A DNA stretch of 64,000 nucleotides from Rachicladosporium sp. CCFEE 5018 (GCA_002077045.2 KZ111167.1:3304-67303), one strand, 5' to 3'. Positions 23,401-33,212 are shown, numbered from the stretch's first letter. Notes: generated from the letters alone by a model not told the origin. Numbers and translations are program-made.

Positions 23401-23822
23401 GTCTGTGCTTGAGGGTTCAGCGCATATTGCCCAGTCGTGCGGCGACCAGTGTAGCCAGTGAGCGGCGATGGTGGCTGCCTCATGGCCGGCGGAGCGGTGA
23501 CGGGGTTGTGTGCTTGCGTGCTTGGGCGCTTTGCACTTTGCGCATCATGACTCTGCGGAGTGATGACGCCCGGGAGTGGTTGAGTGCTCGCATGATCACG
23601 GCCACCACACTTGCGACACTGCTTGTACCGGCCTGAGCCTTTCGCCTTGGCGTACTCGCTGAAATCCTTCCACTTTCCACAATGTGTGCATTCTTGGTAG
23701 AATTGCATCATGTCGTACGGTGGTGGATTGCCGCGGGACCGCTCTGGCCGTCCGCCTCCGCCGCCACCTCCTCCTCCTGACGGTGGTAGCGGAGGCCCTC
23801 CTCCGGGAGCAACAGTTGCCAT
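20301..23822 (-). CDS. Helitron RepHel, N-terminal half: zinc fingers and Rep HUH domain
   Basis: The start at 23822 (MATVAPGGGPPLPP) is followed by a glycine run. Cys-rich zinc-binding segments come next (CTHCGKWKDFSEY with CRKCGG; CADCNIPRS with CRWC; CTRCKENW with CRKC). Then comes the conserved region common in fungal Helitrons (LNDIEERMIARVSVH), followed by the Helitron-like N-terminal Rep domain (YSDYIKHLIKFEDGRFARH). The HUH motif is EFQLRGTPHQHGLAWM at about residues 978-993. True homology ends at NAYNRLVTMAGW; after that (20420 down to 20301) the frame reads unrelated sequence to a stop, because one base is missing inside the GGCTGGCTGG repeat. Confidence 0.88.
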   Translation of the reverse strand: MATVAPGGGPPLPPSGGGGGGGGGRPERSRGNPPPYDMMQFYQECTHCGKWKDFSEYAKAKGSGRYKQCRKCGGRDHASTQPLPGVITPQSHDAQSAKRPSTQAHNPVTAPPAMRQPPSPLTGYTGRRTTGQYALNPQAQTFQPAGFQYGQAYQPGHIGYQLGGAPQFTGGNQSAGWQQAGAVGLQVPQAAGGVMGPPPTRNPGRAPGESAAGKRPVIGGLPTPAKGPSTGAKQGLPGALPDRQYFHCADCNIPRSIIWRSLSQAEADICRWCTHEEYDRPEMAWCITYKHEERHAAFSTEDGNVDWTACQVHLQTRQDNDDEDEGSRAAPKSRKRMNASQRRDAGDEIERQRWENNRTRDDTLLPKRTVIDGQTVLVDDMELNNKALHDDEWQLLKNFHAKLDAEKLEKCTRCKENWFDMRLVNGVCRKCKNSEEKGVTQPFLMSADNKLDPGSWPYFEGEPLPKLNDIEERMIARVSVHVEIYRITEDDKSAKGSVMNFLSETGKIYRDFPRLPHEIDTTVIQPDVRTRRTDRIFAQSFTVRKSAVRSWLYFLKATHPGYIDINIDLGRLNQIPHHKNIIDQFTRGEPAISMVLQPQQDAPQSSLALPGQEDDDHGDAGDEQHDEYEYAAVPNFLASEDELEGMRQAVGRSSPMHAPSQGRAPRDDRPIEDIMSDASIHGTDGASDDVGVPASYIPETQPAIPQGGHAHARPSQDVQVPASFVNVTQAQPPGPQQPLPRAGAAQAGDAQDNIIKAPLEDFNSSQKLLSLAFPSLYPEGAAEYLEPRTHSISYSDYIKHLIKFEDGRFARHNAWLFVVYNTLMREQIRSKAAFISRRQGEDAFTADELRVAFAADSNDPVKKKLLASCFKHADTLPGSDPFWAGQRKRLDTLVDGMGAPSFFHTQSAADLHWSSLARHMPDFEQWKVANPDERIRMMKQNLHDYPHIVAYHFHSRYNLLFEEVIMPKFGITDWWSRVEFQLRGTPHQHGLAWMGGDVPECHDDESQRLFATFWGRHVKADDPMARTVIDGDAVMAQGNAVLQALPEKMENAFHFLANLVARVQHHECTDSYCLRPKQHGETKECRFYYPRALHDVAEVSKKLNVNHPMFDAARNAGIEDRLNAYNRLVTMAGWRIATSRHARTSRLSCSTLRSMLAGQRRRVSRLLKLPARS

Positions 23823-25300
23823 TGCGTAAAAGTGCTTGTAGTAATAGAGTTTTGCGAAGGGGATCAATCACTTATGGGAGTGTTTAGGAAGGTGTTGGGG
23901 GATGATATTAGATAGAGTAGAACGGCGGGTGTGTGATCATGAAGTGGTACCTACTGCGTTTGTCCACGCGTGCGATCCCGCTCCGCTACGCGCGCTACGC
24001 GTTCTTTGATCACTTCAGTTGAGCTTGCCGACGCGTTGGGGACTTTGCGCGCTACGTAGTGCCATAAAGTGAAGCGCAGCAACTGTAGTCCGCTGGAATC
24101 GATCGAGGGCATTCGCCAATCACATCGTGGTCACATAATCTGTGTCCACGATAGAGTGGCATGGATCAGGGCTGTTGATACCAGCGCGTCGGAACCGGTC
24201 ACGGTTGCTTGCATGGAACCCATCGCTTGTAAGATAGGGGCCTTCGACATTTCCCTGCACTGTTCGGCGATGAGACTCCCTACATGAGGTCCCCGAAGGC
24301 AAACCTGCTGTTGGCGATTGCGAGAAGCTCACAAGCGCCATGGTCACATTAGTGCCTGCAAGCTCATCCTCTTGTTCTCTTCGTACACGTCCATCATCAT
24401 ATTCTGAAGTCCACGTATGTGGAAGTCGGAGGTTCATTGGAATTGTGCGCTCCGGGTGGCAAAGCCCTTAACCCTGCGTACGAGACGTACATGACTGCAG
24501 TGTGTCGATCGGGGGTTCATGTCGTCTTTGTACGCCGCAATTCCGCCCAAATGGCACCCAGTCTGCGACAGTATCCGAGAAAATACTCTGATGTTGGAGA
24601 CTCTCGCTCGCCTCATTGTCCGATATGTAAAATGGACGCAGGCACCTCAGGCTGACTGCGCCTCTCACTGCTATCTAAAGGGTCGGCGGTATGATCTCAT
24701 CCATTACGGTGCCCACGTCGTATGGCGGTCTGAGCTCCTTTCCCAACAGTACCCTGATCATGCTGGGATATAATATGGCGCCAAACCCGGCCATGTTACA
24801 GGTGTACATGATGAACACACACGGTCAAAGGGACGCCGAGGTGGACTCGGCAGTTCGAACTGCATGTCGAAGTGACCTTTGGAAATGGTCGTCGTGCTGT
24901 TGCGGATGAGGGTGAGCTTCTCGACGCTCATGCTTGGTCTAGAGCATGATCAAAGGTGAATGATGTGATGAGGGAAAGCGACGTGACATACACGTACGCG
25001 GACTTCATACTTCATCAAGGCATGGCGCGAGAAGTCGGCGCCAGGACACTCCGACATTCGTGTACCTCAGGCAGACAACCCATTGAGAGACCAGTACAAC
25101 CACAGCAGCTCAGTCATCAATTACTTCTACACTACAGAAAGGCGACGTCCATTGATTCTTTCGTTCTCGGGACTGCTCAAGCATGCCATGCACACTGCAG
25201 ATGTCCTGAGTACGAGTACGACAGATGCACCATGTGCGGCAGCATCGTGAGATGCTGTAGCGGAGACGGGGAATTGTTTCTCCGTAAGGGAGAAAGATAG
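23823..25300. other. Region upstream of the Helitron ORF, with CG-rich repeated motif
   Basis: No gene recognised. At 23960-24060 there is a CG-rich stretch with a direct duplication of CGCTACGCG, a later GCGCGCTACGTAG and several ACGCG motifs. Because it lies 140-240 bases upstream of the Helitron start codon, it could be the element's 5' end or promoter, but no terminal TC or target site could be fixed. Confidence 0.4.
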
Positions 25301-25387
25301 AGTGGTATTAAGCTTTCAGCACGGCACGGCCCGTCCCTTCGCCTTCCTGCACGCATCGCCTATGTGCGCTCCGCCCGACGTAGGTGT

Positions 25388-25840
25388 CTTCGGGGTCTGG
25401 GGTGTCCCCAGCCATGCGTTCATGCTGCTCTGGCGCTGCTTTCGATGAAAGTGTCGTTAGTCTCGACGGTGAAGTCATCCCCGCAGCGAAATACAGAAGT
25501 GTTGGTAGTGACCCTCCGCTTTCTTCGCGGTCTAGGTGTCCCCAGCTATGCAAAGGTATTGCTCTCGCGCCGCCGTCGATGGCACCGCCGTTGCTTCGAT
25601 GAGGATCGGCCGGCACCGACAGTCCGCTGTCTCCGAGGTCTGGGGTGTCCCCAGCCATACCTGGGTACTGCTCTGGCGTCGTCATTGATGAAAATTCTAC
25701 CAACTCGATGGAATTGGGTCCCGCTCTGCGACGACGATATCATGCTACCGTTGCTGATGGAATCGTCGTTGTGCGATGGAAGGCAGATGTGCCGACATTG
25801 ATGTCTAGCTGTCTCCGGGGTCTAGCGTGTCCCTACATGT
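25388..25840. repeat. Degenerate tandem repeats around GGTCTGGGGTGTCCCCAGC
   Basis: Four related blocks begin near 25388, 25523, 25631 and 25812, spaced 108-181 bases apart. Each has TCTTCG/TCTCCG followed by GGTCT and a GGGGTGTCCCC-like palindrome. The first three continue into CAGC(C)ATGC and a TGCTCTGGCG-like block. Both strands stay open for over 130 codons because of the repetition (repeated LRGLGCPQP on plus; MAGDTPD on minus), but neither reading resembles a known protein. I read it as a decaying minisatellite or a broken repetitive gene. Confidence 0.6.
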
Positions 25841-27045
25841 CGCTGTGCGACGGCAATGTCGGTTGTAAACCGCAGGTTGTCGTGCGTGGCAGATGCGATG
25901 TGGTCAGCACTGAGATGCCGCCGAGGTTAGCGGGCAGGACTCAAGTCATTAAGCTGGTAGGGGTTGCTTGGTGGCGGTGCGACAGCGAACTCGGCATTGA
26001 GGCGTATGGAGTCCATCAGCCAGGCGGGGGTGTAGAAGCGATCATGAGGTCGGTAGTGAGCCGTCGGAGTCATTGCGCGACGGCGAGGCCAGCAGTAGGG
26101 AGTTAGTTTCATCATACGCAGGCGTAGTGTGCGGGAATAACGAGTTAGCTTCATAGTGATAGGGTATTCGACACTGCAATATTAATGAGATAGTCAGAAT
26201 TGAGGAGATGTCATTGAAACGAGGCAGTATGAGTGTTTCCTGAGCTTTGCACCTCGATAGTCATAGCATAGCGTAGACAATCAAGAGCAGCTATCAGAAA
26301 CTGTTAGCCAACATCACTTCCCGTAACAGTGATCGAGCCCATGACTGTTCAAGCCACATACAGCCGGACACAAATACATGTACTCGAAGGCCGTATCACT
26401 TGGTTGGGTGGGTGGGGGGGGGCGGTGGGGGACCCATGCTTTGTACCGATTGCGTCGGGCAGCCATAAGACGATCAATTGTGTCGTCTGCCGTGAAATGA
26501 CAATCAAAAATTTGCAGTGTCAGGCAGTGTCGGTGGAGAGGTCACTGATGAGACTACGCAGGAGGAGGCGGAGTCTTCCTTTGTGTCCCCATGGCAGCCC
26601 GAGCTTGATCAAGTACTCGGCCTTCGACAGCCACTATATGGTATCGTGACTCAGCAATTCACTGCTATGCTTCTCCGTGCTTGTGCTGGACGACTAGTGC
26701 CGGGTGCCTTGCTTGGCCTGTTCACGAGGCCTAGACGCTAATGAGCAAGCTCGCTATCAGGCTCGGCGAGGACTTGCTCTGTCCCCACTCTGACGCCTCT
26801 TACACGATTGCTCGACACATGTTCAGACTTCGTGATCCGGCTGTCTCGTTACACACCGGTCAGAAAGATATCTACTATCCGTCTCTTCACAGAACCAGAA
26901 GTTAGAGGCAATCTGAGCCCCGCCAACGATGAGATGCAACATCTTGAATCGGCATTACAATATAGTGCTCGAGGCTATCAACAGTTGCAACAGCAATACC
27001 TAGGAACTCGCCTCACGACCATCTTACAGCATTACTGCACCACCA
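25841..27045. other. Intergenic region, non-coding apart from a dispersed repeat
   Basis: About 1.2 kb downstream of the PAN-like gene. Apart from the G-rich dispersed repeat at 26389-26499, no gene, tRNA or transposon domain was recognised. Confidence 0.45.
26389..26499 (+). repeat. Dispersed G-rich repeat, copy 1
   Basis: About 110 bases running CCGTATCACTTGG, then a G-run tract with several GGG/GGGG blocks, then GACCC, TTTGTACCGATTG and a further conserved flank ending near CGTGAAAT. Three more copies lie at 28719, 32395 and 32799, all with the G-rich strand on plus. The tract should be able to form a G-quadruplex. Confidence 0.75.
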
Positions 27046-28153
27046 CTACAACTGACGAACCGCGAATACGACAAACGGATTCGCCGTCAAGCTGTACTGG
27101 CTTGAGACGAACTCTAGAAGCGTGCATGTATTCCCGCGGTAGTCAAAGTTGACGGCTCCACAGAAAACATCACTGTTGCACGCCACAAGACAACCATTCA
27201 ATGTCGTTGCGGCATCTTGTCTGTTCACCGCACCTGAGTAGTCCCCTTGCGCCCCACAGAAGACATTGAACGGGGCGTTTTGTGTGCCGCCGGGTGTGAC
27301 ACCATTACTAGGGCATGCTGCTACGACAGTGCTTGTAGCGGCCGCGCTGGTAGTCGTGGTCGTCACGAATGTGAACTGAATGTCGTCGGTCACAGTGACG
27401 GTTGCATATTCCGTCGTAAGCGATGTGACCGTGGTGGATGTCGTGGCAGTGCTGGTGGCTGTGTTTGTGACAGTGACTGTGCTGATTACCGTGGCGCTCG
27501 ATGTACTTGTCTGAGTGGCCTGGCATGATATTAGCATGGCTTCACAGCGCATAGGAATGCAGTCAGCTGACAGTAACCGTCCTAGGCGTTTCAATACACG
27601 AACATCCTGTGCTGAGGATTGCAGATGCCTGAGATGATATAGAGCTCCACAGTGAAGCTTGTGTCGTCGTCTTGGATATTGATGAAGTCGTTGATTTGGA
27701 TGTTGTCGTCGTCGTCTTCAATGTGCTTGAAGTCGTCGTCGCTTTGGCAGGGACTGCGGCAGCAGTACGCTTCGCGTTAGCCTGAGACGCTGCTGTTACT
27801 GTCACTGTGCCAGTGATAACAGTATCCGTCTCGGTGCTGGTAAAGAATGAATCTACCGTCACATCGGTGGTGACGGGGGTGGTGATGGTGTCGGTTTCAG
27901 TGGAGACGTCCGTAGATTGGACGACTTGCGTAGTAACAGTTGTCTGTGTTATGACAACAGTCGAGATGGCATGCGCTGTAGCCGTCGCAGTCACCGTTAC
28001 AGGAGCGACAGGAAACCGGGACAAGCAGAAGCTCTGTGCTGGTGCATGCGTAGAGAATGGTAAGAAGAGCTTGTACGGATTGCTTGAGCATGCTGTCCCA
28101 GTAGCCGACGCTAGACTTGCCGTAGCAGTGAGGTAGACGAGAAAGCGATGCAT
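27046..28153 (-). CDS. Secreted Ser/Thr-rich protein with C-terminal PAN/apple-like domain
   Basis: Exons 27572-28153 and 27046-27519 flank a 52-nt intron (donor GTCAGC, branch GCTAAT, acceptor GCCAG), giving 351 aa. The start at 28153 gives a signal peptide (MHRFLVYLTATASLASA). A long Thr/Ser/Val-rich low-complexity region follows (many TVTVT, TTTTTS and TSTETD units), likely heavily O-glycosylated, and it continues on both sides of the intron. The last 70 residues contain regularly spaced Cys (GCLVACNSDVFCGAVNFDYR...CTLLE), as in fungal PAN/apple-like adhesion modules. This suggests a cell-wall or extracellular adhesive protein. No GPI signal is obvious at the C-terminus. Confidence 0.75.
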
Positions 28154-29543
28154 TGCGGGTGATTGCACTTGCGGAAAGGAAACTGTGTAAAAGCGAGCGA
28201 CGTCGACTGAAAGTGAAGAAGTCTTGGAACTCACCAATAGTAATGACTGCGCACCGCATGGAGGTGACACAGACCAGCAGCCGAAGCCATTGAGCTGAAC
28301 GATTGTGTGGCTGACTGGATGGTCGGTGTAACCGGTAGTCAGGAAGGATGTCGAGGTATACATGCAGCCACCGGAGATCAAGCGCTGTCTTGGCGCCAGA
28401 ATGCAGCTTCCGCCAGACCTGGAAAGCTTCGCTCTGGGCTAGCGTCGCATCTAGGCCATTCTTAGTGTGTCGCACGTCGGTAGTTCAGCCCGCTAAATGA
28501 GCGCCACGAAGTACTCAGCTGCATTCTGACCGGAAGTCGAACCCAGCACGGCTAGGAAACACCTTGAAGAGCTCTCATGTGGTGTGGACTGGACCCGACT
28601 GCTAGGCCTGCACGTCCGCACGTGATTCACAAGTGCCTTTCCCCCATGATGTCCTAATTATTCCTGCACCCAAACTCGTGTGGATTAGTATGAGAGGCAC
28701 CAGCGTCATTCGAGCCACGACCGTATCACTCGGTGGGGTGGGCGGAGGGGGCGGAGGGGGACCCTTGCTTGGTACCGATTGCGTCGGGCGGGCATAGGAT
28801 CAATGGACCGAGTTGCACTGAAATCTCTCAGCCGATACGAGCAAGCAACTGTCCCGCGATGATGCGCTGTAATAATTGCATCGTGGGGGCGAAGGATCAA
28901 CCAATTGTCGCATGCAGACGATCAGGTAGATCGTGGGGCGAAAGCCAGTTCATAGATTGACAGCCGATGAATCGACCGCGAGCGAGCCGACAGCCAGTGG
29001 AAGATCACTCTACAGACTGGCAATCTCAGTAGCCTTCCGACCGCGTATCTGTGGCTTGAAGGTATACGCTAATCGGGACGTCGATTAGGTGACGGAGGGC
29101 GGTCCTACGAAGCCGGAGAAGCGGTTTCGGTGTCCGCAGAGGGGAAGCAGACCGTGAGGGAGATCTTAGTAGCGGTGGCAGCAAAGGCGAGGAAGCCGAG
29201 CTCATTGACTGCAGTACCGCTTGGACACTTCGTAGTCTGGAATTGCTTCGTGATCATCGTCGTGTTGTGGAGGTGAAGCGTAGATGCAGATGAGGCAGGC
29301 ACTTCCTGACCTGATAACGAAGATCTTCGCGCTCTTCTCATCTTTCCCATCTCCCATTTCGCTTTAATCAAATTCCACACTCCGAAAAGTGCCATAAAAC
29401 GCGGTCCTCGGACCACCTCAGGAGTTGCCACCCACAGCGATGACATTGAGCACTTGAACGAAAAGGTGCTTCGACTCGCCAACGAGCTAGTATTTCTGGA
29501 TCGGAGTGAGGCCGGGACATATGCGCGCGTGAGGCGTACAGAA
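28154..29543. other. Intergenic region with one dispersed repeat
   Basis: About 1.4 kb. It holds G-rich repeat copy 2 (28719-28824). A frame on plus is open without ATG from 29310 into the coiled-coil reading frame that follows. Otherwise nothing was recognised. Confidence 0.4.
28719..28824 (+). repeat. Dispersed G-rich repeat, copy 2
   Basis: Matches copy 1 across CCGTATCACTCGG, the G-run tract, GACCC, GGTACCGATTGCGTCGGGC and an ACTGAAAT-like end. Its flanks differ from those of copy 1, which argues for dispersal rather than a large segmental duplication. Confidence 0.75.
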
Positions 29544-29870
29544 ATGCAGCTACGCGAGGCACGGGAGGAGCTGAAGATAGCTCAGCTGTATGTGGAGCTG
29601 TGTGAGGTCAGGAAGTCCGAGGAGGATCTGAAGAAGCGGTGCGAAGGTCTGGAAACGCAGTACAAGGACACCTTGCGGATGCTCATGATCCTGATGCCGG
29701 TCGCCGTGGATGGCCTGGGTGGAGATGAGGTGCACGCGTTGGTCGAGGCGCAAGGCTTGGCCAAGAACTCAGCCTTTCGGGTGTTGTTCAGCGATGCGAT
29801 TGAGCGCAGGAAACAACGTAGTGATGCGGATGGCGGAGCGGCGACTGAAGACGGTCCCGAGATTGCGTAG
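29544..29870 (+). CDS. Coiled-coil reading frame, 5' end uncertain
   Basis: From the ATG at 29544 there are 108 codons (MQLREAREELKIAQLYVELC). The frame is open and protein-like well upstream of it (HLNEKVLRLANELVFLD) back to a stop at 29307, without an earlier ATG. Residues up to about 65 are heptad-rich coiled coil; the C-terminus (LVEAQGLAKNSAFRVLF) looks helical. The missing start suggests a first exon not recognised here, or a gene fragment. It lies tail-to-tail with ATG16, 165 bases away. Function is unknown. Confidence 0.4.
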   Translation: MQLREAREELKIAQLYVELCEVRKSEEDLKKRCEGLETQYKDTLRMLMILMPVAVDGLGGDEVHALVEAQGLAKNSAFRVLFSDAIERRKQRSDADGGAATEDGPEIA

Positions 29871-30035
29871 GCTTGACTGTGTAGGCACGGGAGAAGGCTC
29901 GTAGGCGCTGCTTGGGCTTGCATTCAAACAGATTTGGCCATTGTCGCCGGGCTCGGAACCCGATCTGATGCACGGCTTGCAAGTCCTCGCTCGCCAGTCG
30001 GCTGCTGGCTATACAGCCAATTCCACAGCAATACC

Positions 30036-30682
30036 TCACTCCCACCCCGCCTCCCGATTCACCTTCTCCGCCTCCTCGCCCATCCGCCTCATCCATCTCT
30101 CCACCAGCTCCTTGTTCTCCTTCTCCAACCTCTCACTCCGCACCTCCGCAACATTCAGCTGCAGTCCCAACGCCGCCATCTCATCGTGTGCCTGCTCAAC
30201 CAGCTTGCTCTTCCCTCGTAGCTCCTCATCTCTGTCGCGTAGCTTGCGGTCGACGTCCTGCTTCTGCTTCGTCAGGATCATGAGTTGTTGCTGGGAGAGC
30301 CGCTGTTGTGTTGAGAGCGCATTGAGCTGAGTAGTGATGTCCGTGAGCTGGGATTCCAATGTAGCACGCGCCTTTTGCGTTGCAGCGAGATCGGTCCGCA
30401 GGTTGGCTAACGCTGGAGGCTCTGCCTCGACGGCCGCTTTGCCCTTAGTACGAGCCTTAGGCGTAGCTGGTTCCGTGGCTGTCTCCTCGTTGGGTACTTG
30501 AATTGGATTGTTCCATGCAGCAGCGGCGTGGTCAGCGAGCTTCGTGTCTGTGATCGATGTGAGCGATCAGGTGCCGGCCACGTATCACGACTTGACATAC
30601 ACGACTCTATGCAGTCCTTGTAGACATGCTCTCGATCATCGCGTTCCTCCAAGGCCTGCGAGTAGGTCGCCAGCCAATCCAT
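30036..30682 (-). CDS. ATG16: Autophagy protein ATG16
   Basis: Exons 30601-30682 and 30036-30547 flank a 53-nt intron with an ideal GTATGT donor and CACAG acceptor, giving 197 aa. The N-terminus MDWLATYSQALEERDDREH is the ATG5-binding helix typical of fungal ATG16. Splicing creates the conserved YTKLADHAAAAW. A Thr/Pro/Ala linker and a C-terminal coiled coil follow, ending in the family signature RLEKENKELVERWMRRMGEE. In the family this protein dimerises through the coil and forms the ATG12-ATG5-ATG16 E3-like complex that lipidates ATG8 at the forming autophagosome. Length fits fungal ATG16, which lacks the animal WD40 region. The splice model and both signature ends make this call firm. Confidence 0.93.
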
Positions 30683-30962
30683 GTTCACGGCATGCGAAAT
30701 GAAGCTGCCAGAGACGGAGTGGCAGTCTCAAGTGACATCGCAGTAGCTAGATGCGAACCGCCTGTCACAGTTGTCTGATGTTCAAGGTGAAAAGCGATGT
30801 CGTGTCACATGTGTTGATGTGAAAGTGAAATGCGGGCTTGAATTATGTAGCTTGCAGGTGGAGCGCTGTGACGGGATCGAACAGTGATACAGAGACAGAC
30901 AGCATCATGATGAGATCACACCAAGCAACGGACTCGAAGCGGGTGATTCACATGGCGAGCGA

Positions 30963-31931
30963 CTATGGTATCGAAGCTCGCTTCACCACCGCCGCCACCA
31001 AATCCTCAACACTCACCTCCTCCACCCCCAGCAGCCCAGAATCCGACTCCTCCCACGAAGGCGCGACAACACACCTCCCCTCACCAGGATCAAAGATATG
31101 AGCGAGTGCAATGTCTCGCAAACCCGATCCATCCCCAGCGGCGAGCTTCTCGCGCCCAGCGGCTATTATCGCACTTGCACTAGACCGCTGCACCTTCCAG
31201 TCTCCATCCACAGCCTGCTCAAACGCTTCCAACAGCTCCGTCTGACAGGTCTTGATCGACATGACCGTTACAAAACGATTCGCCGTCTGCTCAGGATGGC
31301 GCAACACACCGATCACCGCTGCTCCAATCCCGTCCAGCGTCGTGCCAGTGAACATCCCAGTCCCATCATCGTAGATGATCGCCTTTCTGCTCGCCACATC
31401 GAAGCCCATGGCGGGAAATAGTCTCAGAACCCTGTCAATCGGACTGCCTGAAGCGATGCCAGTCCAAGTGAACGTTCTACTAGCAGCAGCCTTTGCTTGG
31501 GCGTAATCACGGCAGTCCAGCCGCTCAGCGAAGATGGCGTCCAATGCAGGCAGATTGCGCATTTCCGGTTCCCAGCCGAAGTCATTAATGATGAAGCGTC
31601 GCACTCCTGCAGCTTCTGCAGCATCAATGAACGTATTCTGCATGGCTACGCCGGCAAGTCCGACGACGCAGACGACGGCGTCTTGGCTTGTGAAAGCGCG
31701 TGTGAGATTGGGCAGATCATATTGGGTGCGGACGACGGCGACGTCGGGTGGATGTGCTGTTGTCGAGTCCACGCGTGTGATGATCGTAACGTCAAAGCCT
31801 GCCTTGAGCAGTGCGGCAGTGATGGGCTGTCCCAGGTTACCTGAAGCCTTGAACGAGGTCAGCTTTCAGTTGCGCGCAAGGAAGTCTTCAACACTCACTC
31901 CAATGACAGCGAACTTGCGGATTGCATCCAT
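30963..31931 (-). CDS. NmrA-like / isoflavone-reductase-type NAD(P)-binding protein
   Basis: Exon 1 (31899-31931) encodes only MDAIRKFAVIG; a 51-nt intron (donor GTGAGT, acceptor TTCAAG) then joins exon 2 (30963-31847) to form the Rossmann motif VIGASGNLGQPI. The product is 305 aa, typical of the family. Further support comes from VVCVVGLAG, RRFIINDFGWEP (the family's F/P-S-E/W-F-G region) and the C-terminal helical half. These proteins bind NADPH and act either as reductases on phenolic or secondary-metabolite substrates or as redox-sensing regulators. The substrate cannot be read from the sequence. It is probably cytosolic, with no signal peptide. Confidence 0.88.
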
Positions 31932-32394
31932 GATGTCGTCGCATCTCCCAGCTAAGCGATTGTCTGCTGTAATGAGCGTGATATGCTCATGTTGTGTCTT
32001 CATACATATGTAGAGCGGGGCCGGAGTCGATTGAATGTCCGTCCATCGATATAGCACCTCGTCTTTGTAATCGCAGGATCTTGTAACATTCGGGAACGTC
32101 TGGCCATGCTGCACTCGTTCAGCGCCGTAGCAGAGATTCTACGATGTCGCGGCAATTAGTGTCCTACGCTATTGTAGTGCGATCCGATTCCGACATAATT
32201 GGTGGCTGCTCCACGCCATGCGAGTTTCACCGCACTCGTTCGGACACGTGTAGCAAAGTACCGTCGGCAACGTTTAGCCAGGGCATATGCTCGCTTTTGG
32301 CGTGCAGAATGTCTAGGATGCAATACCACGCATTAATCTTGAAAATCCACCCACCAGCAGCTCGACACATCTTTTGAACGCGTCAATGAGCACA

Positions 32395-32500
32395 CCGCGA
32401 CAGTGCCGCTTGGTGGGGTGGAGGGAGGGGGTGGTGGGGGGACCCTCGCGTTGTACCAATTGTGCCGCTGTCGTACAATGTTAAATTGCGTTGTGCTGTT
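32395..32500 (+). repeat. Dispersed G-rich repeat, copy 3
   Basis: The core follows the same order as copies 1 and 2: CCGCTTGGTGGGG, a G-run tract, GGACCC, TTGTACCAATTG. It is embedded in unit 1 of the tandem duplication and has diverged most at its left side. Confidence 0.7.
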
Positions 32501-32798
32501 GTGTCTGGAATGGTGCCTGAAGAACGAATCTGAGCCAACCTCTCCCGGATGGCCTCTCAAACGGCGGGTAGGTAACGTCACAAGCGTGAGAATACATGGC
32601 CGACAAGCTGCTCCATGGCACATCATTATCCTAGGGCGTATGAGGTTCCGACCGTCCTTCGTAGTCTGTGGCGTCCGAGGAAAGCAACAGGCAGCTCCCA
32701 GAACCCAGTCCACTTAAAAAGCAATGCCACGCATTAATCCTGGAGATACACTCACCAGCAGCTCGACAGATCGTGCAAGATCGCCGTTGAGCACTCCA

Positions 32799-32902
32799 TG
32801 ACCGTATCACTTGGTGGGGAGGAGGGAGGGGGTGGTGGGGGGACCCTCGCTTTGTACCAATTGTGCCGCTATCGTACGATTTCAGATTGTGTCGTGCTGT
32901 AC
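32799..32902 (+). repeat. Dispersed G-rich repeat, copy 4
   Basis: ACCGTATCACTTGGTGGGG, a G-run tract, GGACCC and TTTGTACCAATTG, embedded in unit 2 of the tandem duplication. Its left edge matches copies 1 and 2 better than copy 3 does. Confidence 0.72.
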
Positions 32903-33212
32903 TCTCCGCGGTGATATCTGAGCAACGAATCCGAGGGAGTCATCTCGAGTGGTGGGCGGGGACTGCCTGATCCGTGGGAGGACATGGCCGAGGAAGGTAT
33001 CCTGTGACACATGATCACTCTAGCAAGCCACATCGGCACAGTATTCCAACAGTTCGCCGCGGTTCGTAGCGATCGGACAGGGATCGTCTGCAGCGCTCCG
33101 CCCAGAAGTGTGTGGTCGATCGCCGGCGGTGTAACAATGCCATGCTTTAGATATGTGCGATATCTCCATCATCTCGCATAGGTACACCTCATCCAAGAAC
33201 GTCCAGTCATCG

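Larger units (their letters stand above)
17953..23822 (-). mobile_element. Helitron, Rep-PIF1 helicase type (frameshifted)
   Basis: The interval is the coding body of a Helitron, a rolling-circle DNA transposon: an HUH-type Rep nuclease followed by a PIF1-family helicase in a single reading direction of about 5.9 kb. The two halves are out of frame by one base near 20420-20433. Boundaries given are those of the coding region; I could not define the 5' TC end, the 3' hairpin or the CTRR end. It lies 18-24 kb from the telomere, a common location for fungal Helitrons. Confidence 0.9.
32320..33020. repeat. Diverged tandem duplication, about 401-bp unit
   Basis: Unit 1 starts at GCAATACCACGCATTAAT (32320) and unit 2 at GCAATGCCACGCATTAAT (32721). 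Both continue through CACCAGCAGCTCGACA, the G-rich tract, TTGTACCAATTGTGCCGCT and ACATGGCCGA in the same order. They differ by many substitutions and small indels, so the duplication is not recent. Each unit contains one copy of the dispersed G-rich repeat. Confidence 0.75.
31932..33212. other. Intergenic region dominated by a tandem duplication
   Basis: About 1.3 kb upstream of the NmrA-like gene and downstream of the hydrolase gene. Most of it is a tandem duplication with a unit of about 400 bases. No coding sequence was recognised. Confidence 0.55.

Noticed and set aside
25364..25801. Repetitive protein gene on plus (repeated LRGLGCPQP)
   Set aside because: The minus strand is equally open over the same repeats, composition is biased and no start context or domain supports it. 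Reported as a repeat instead.
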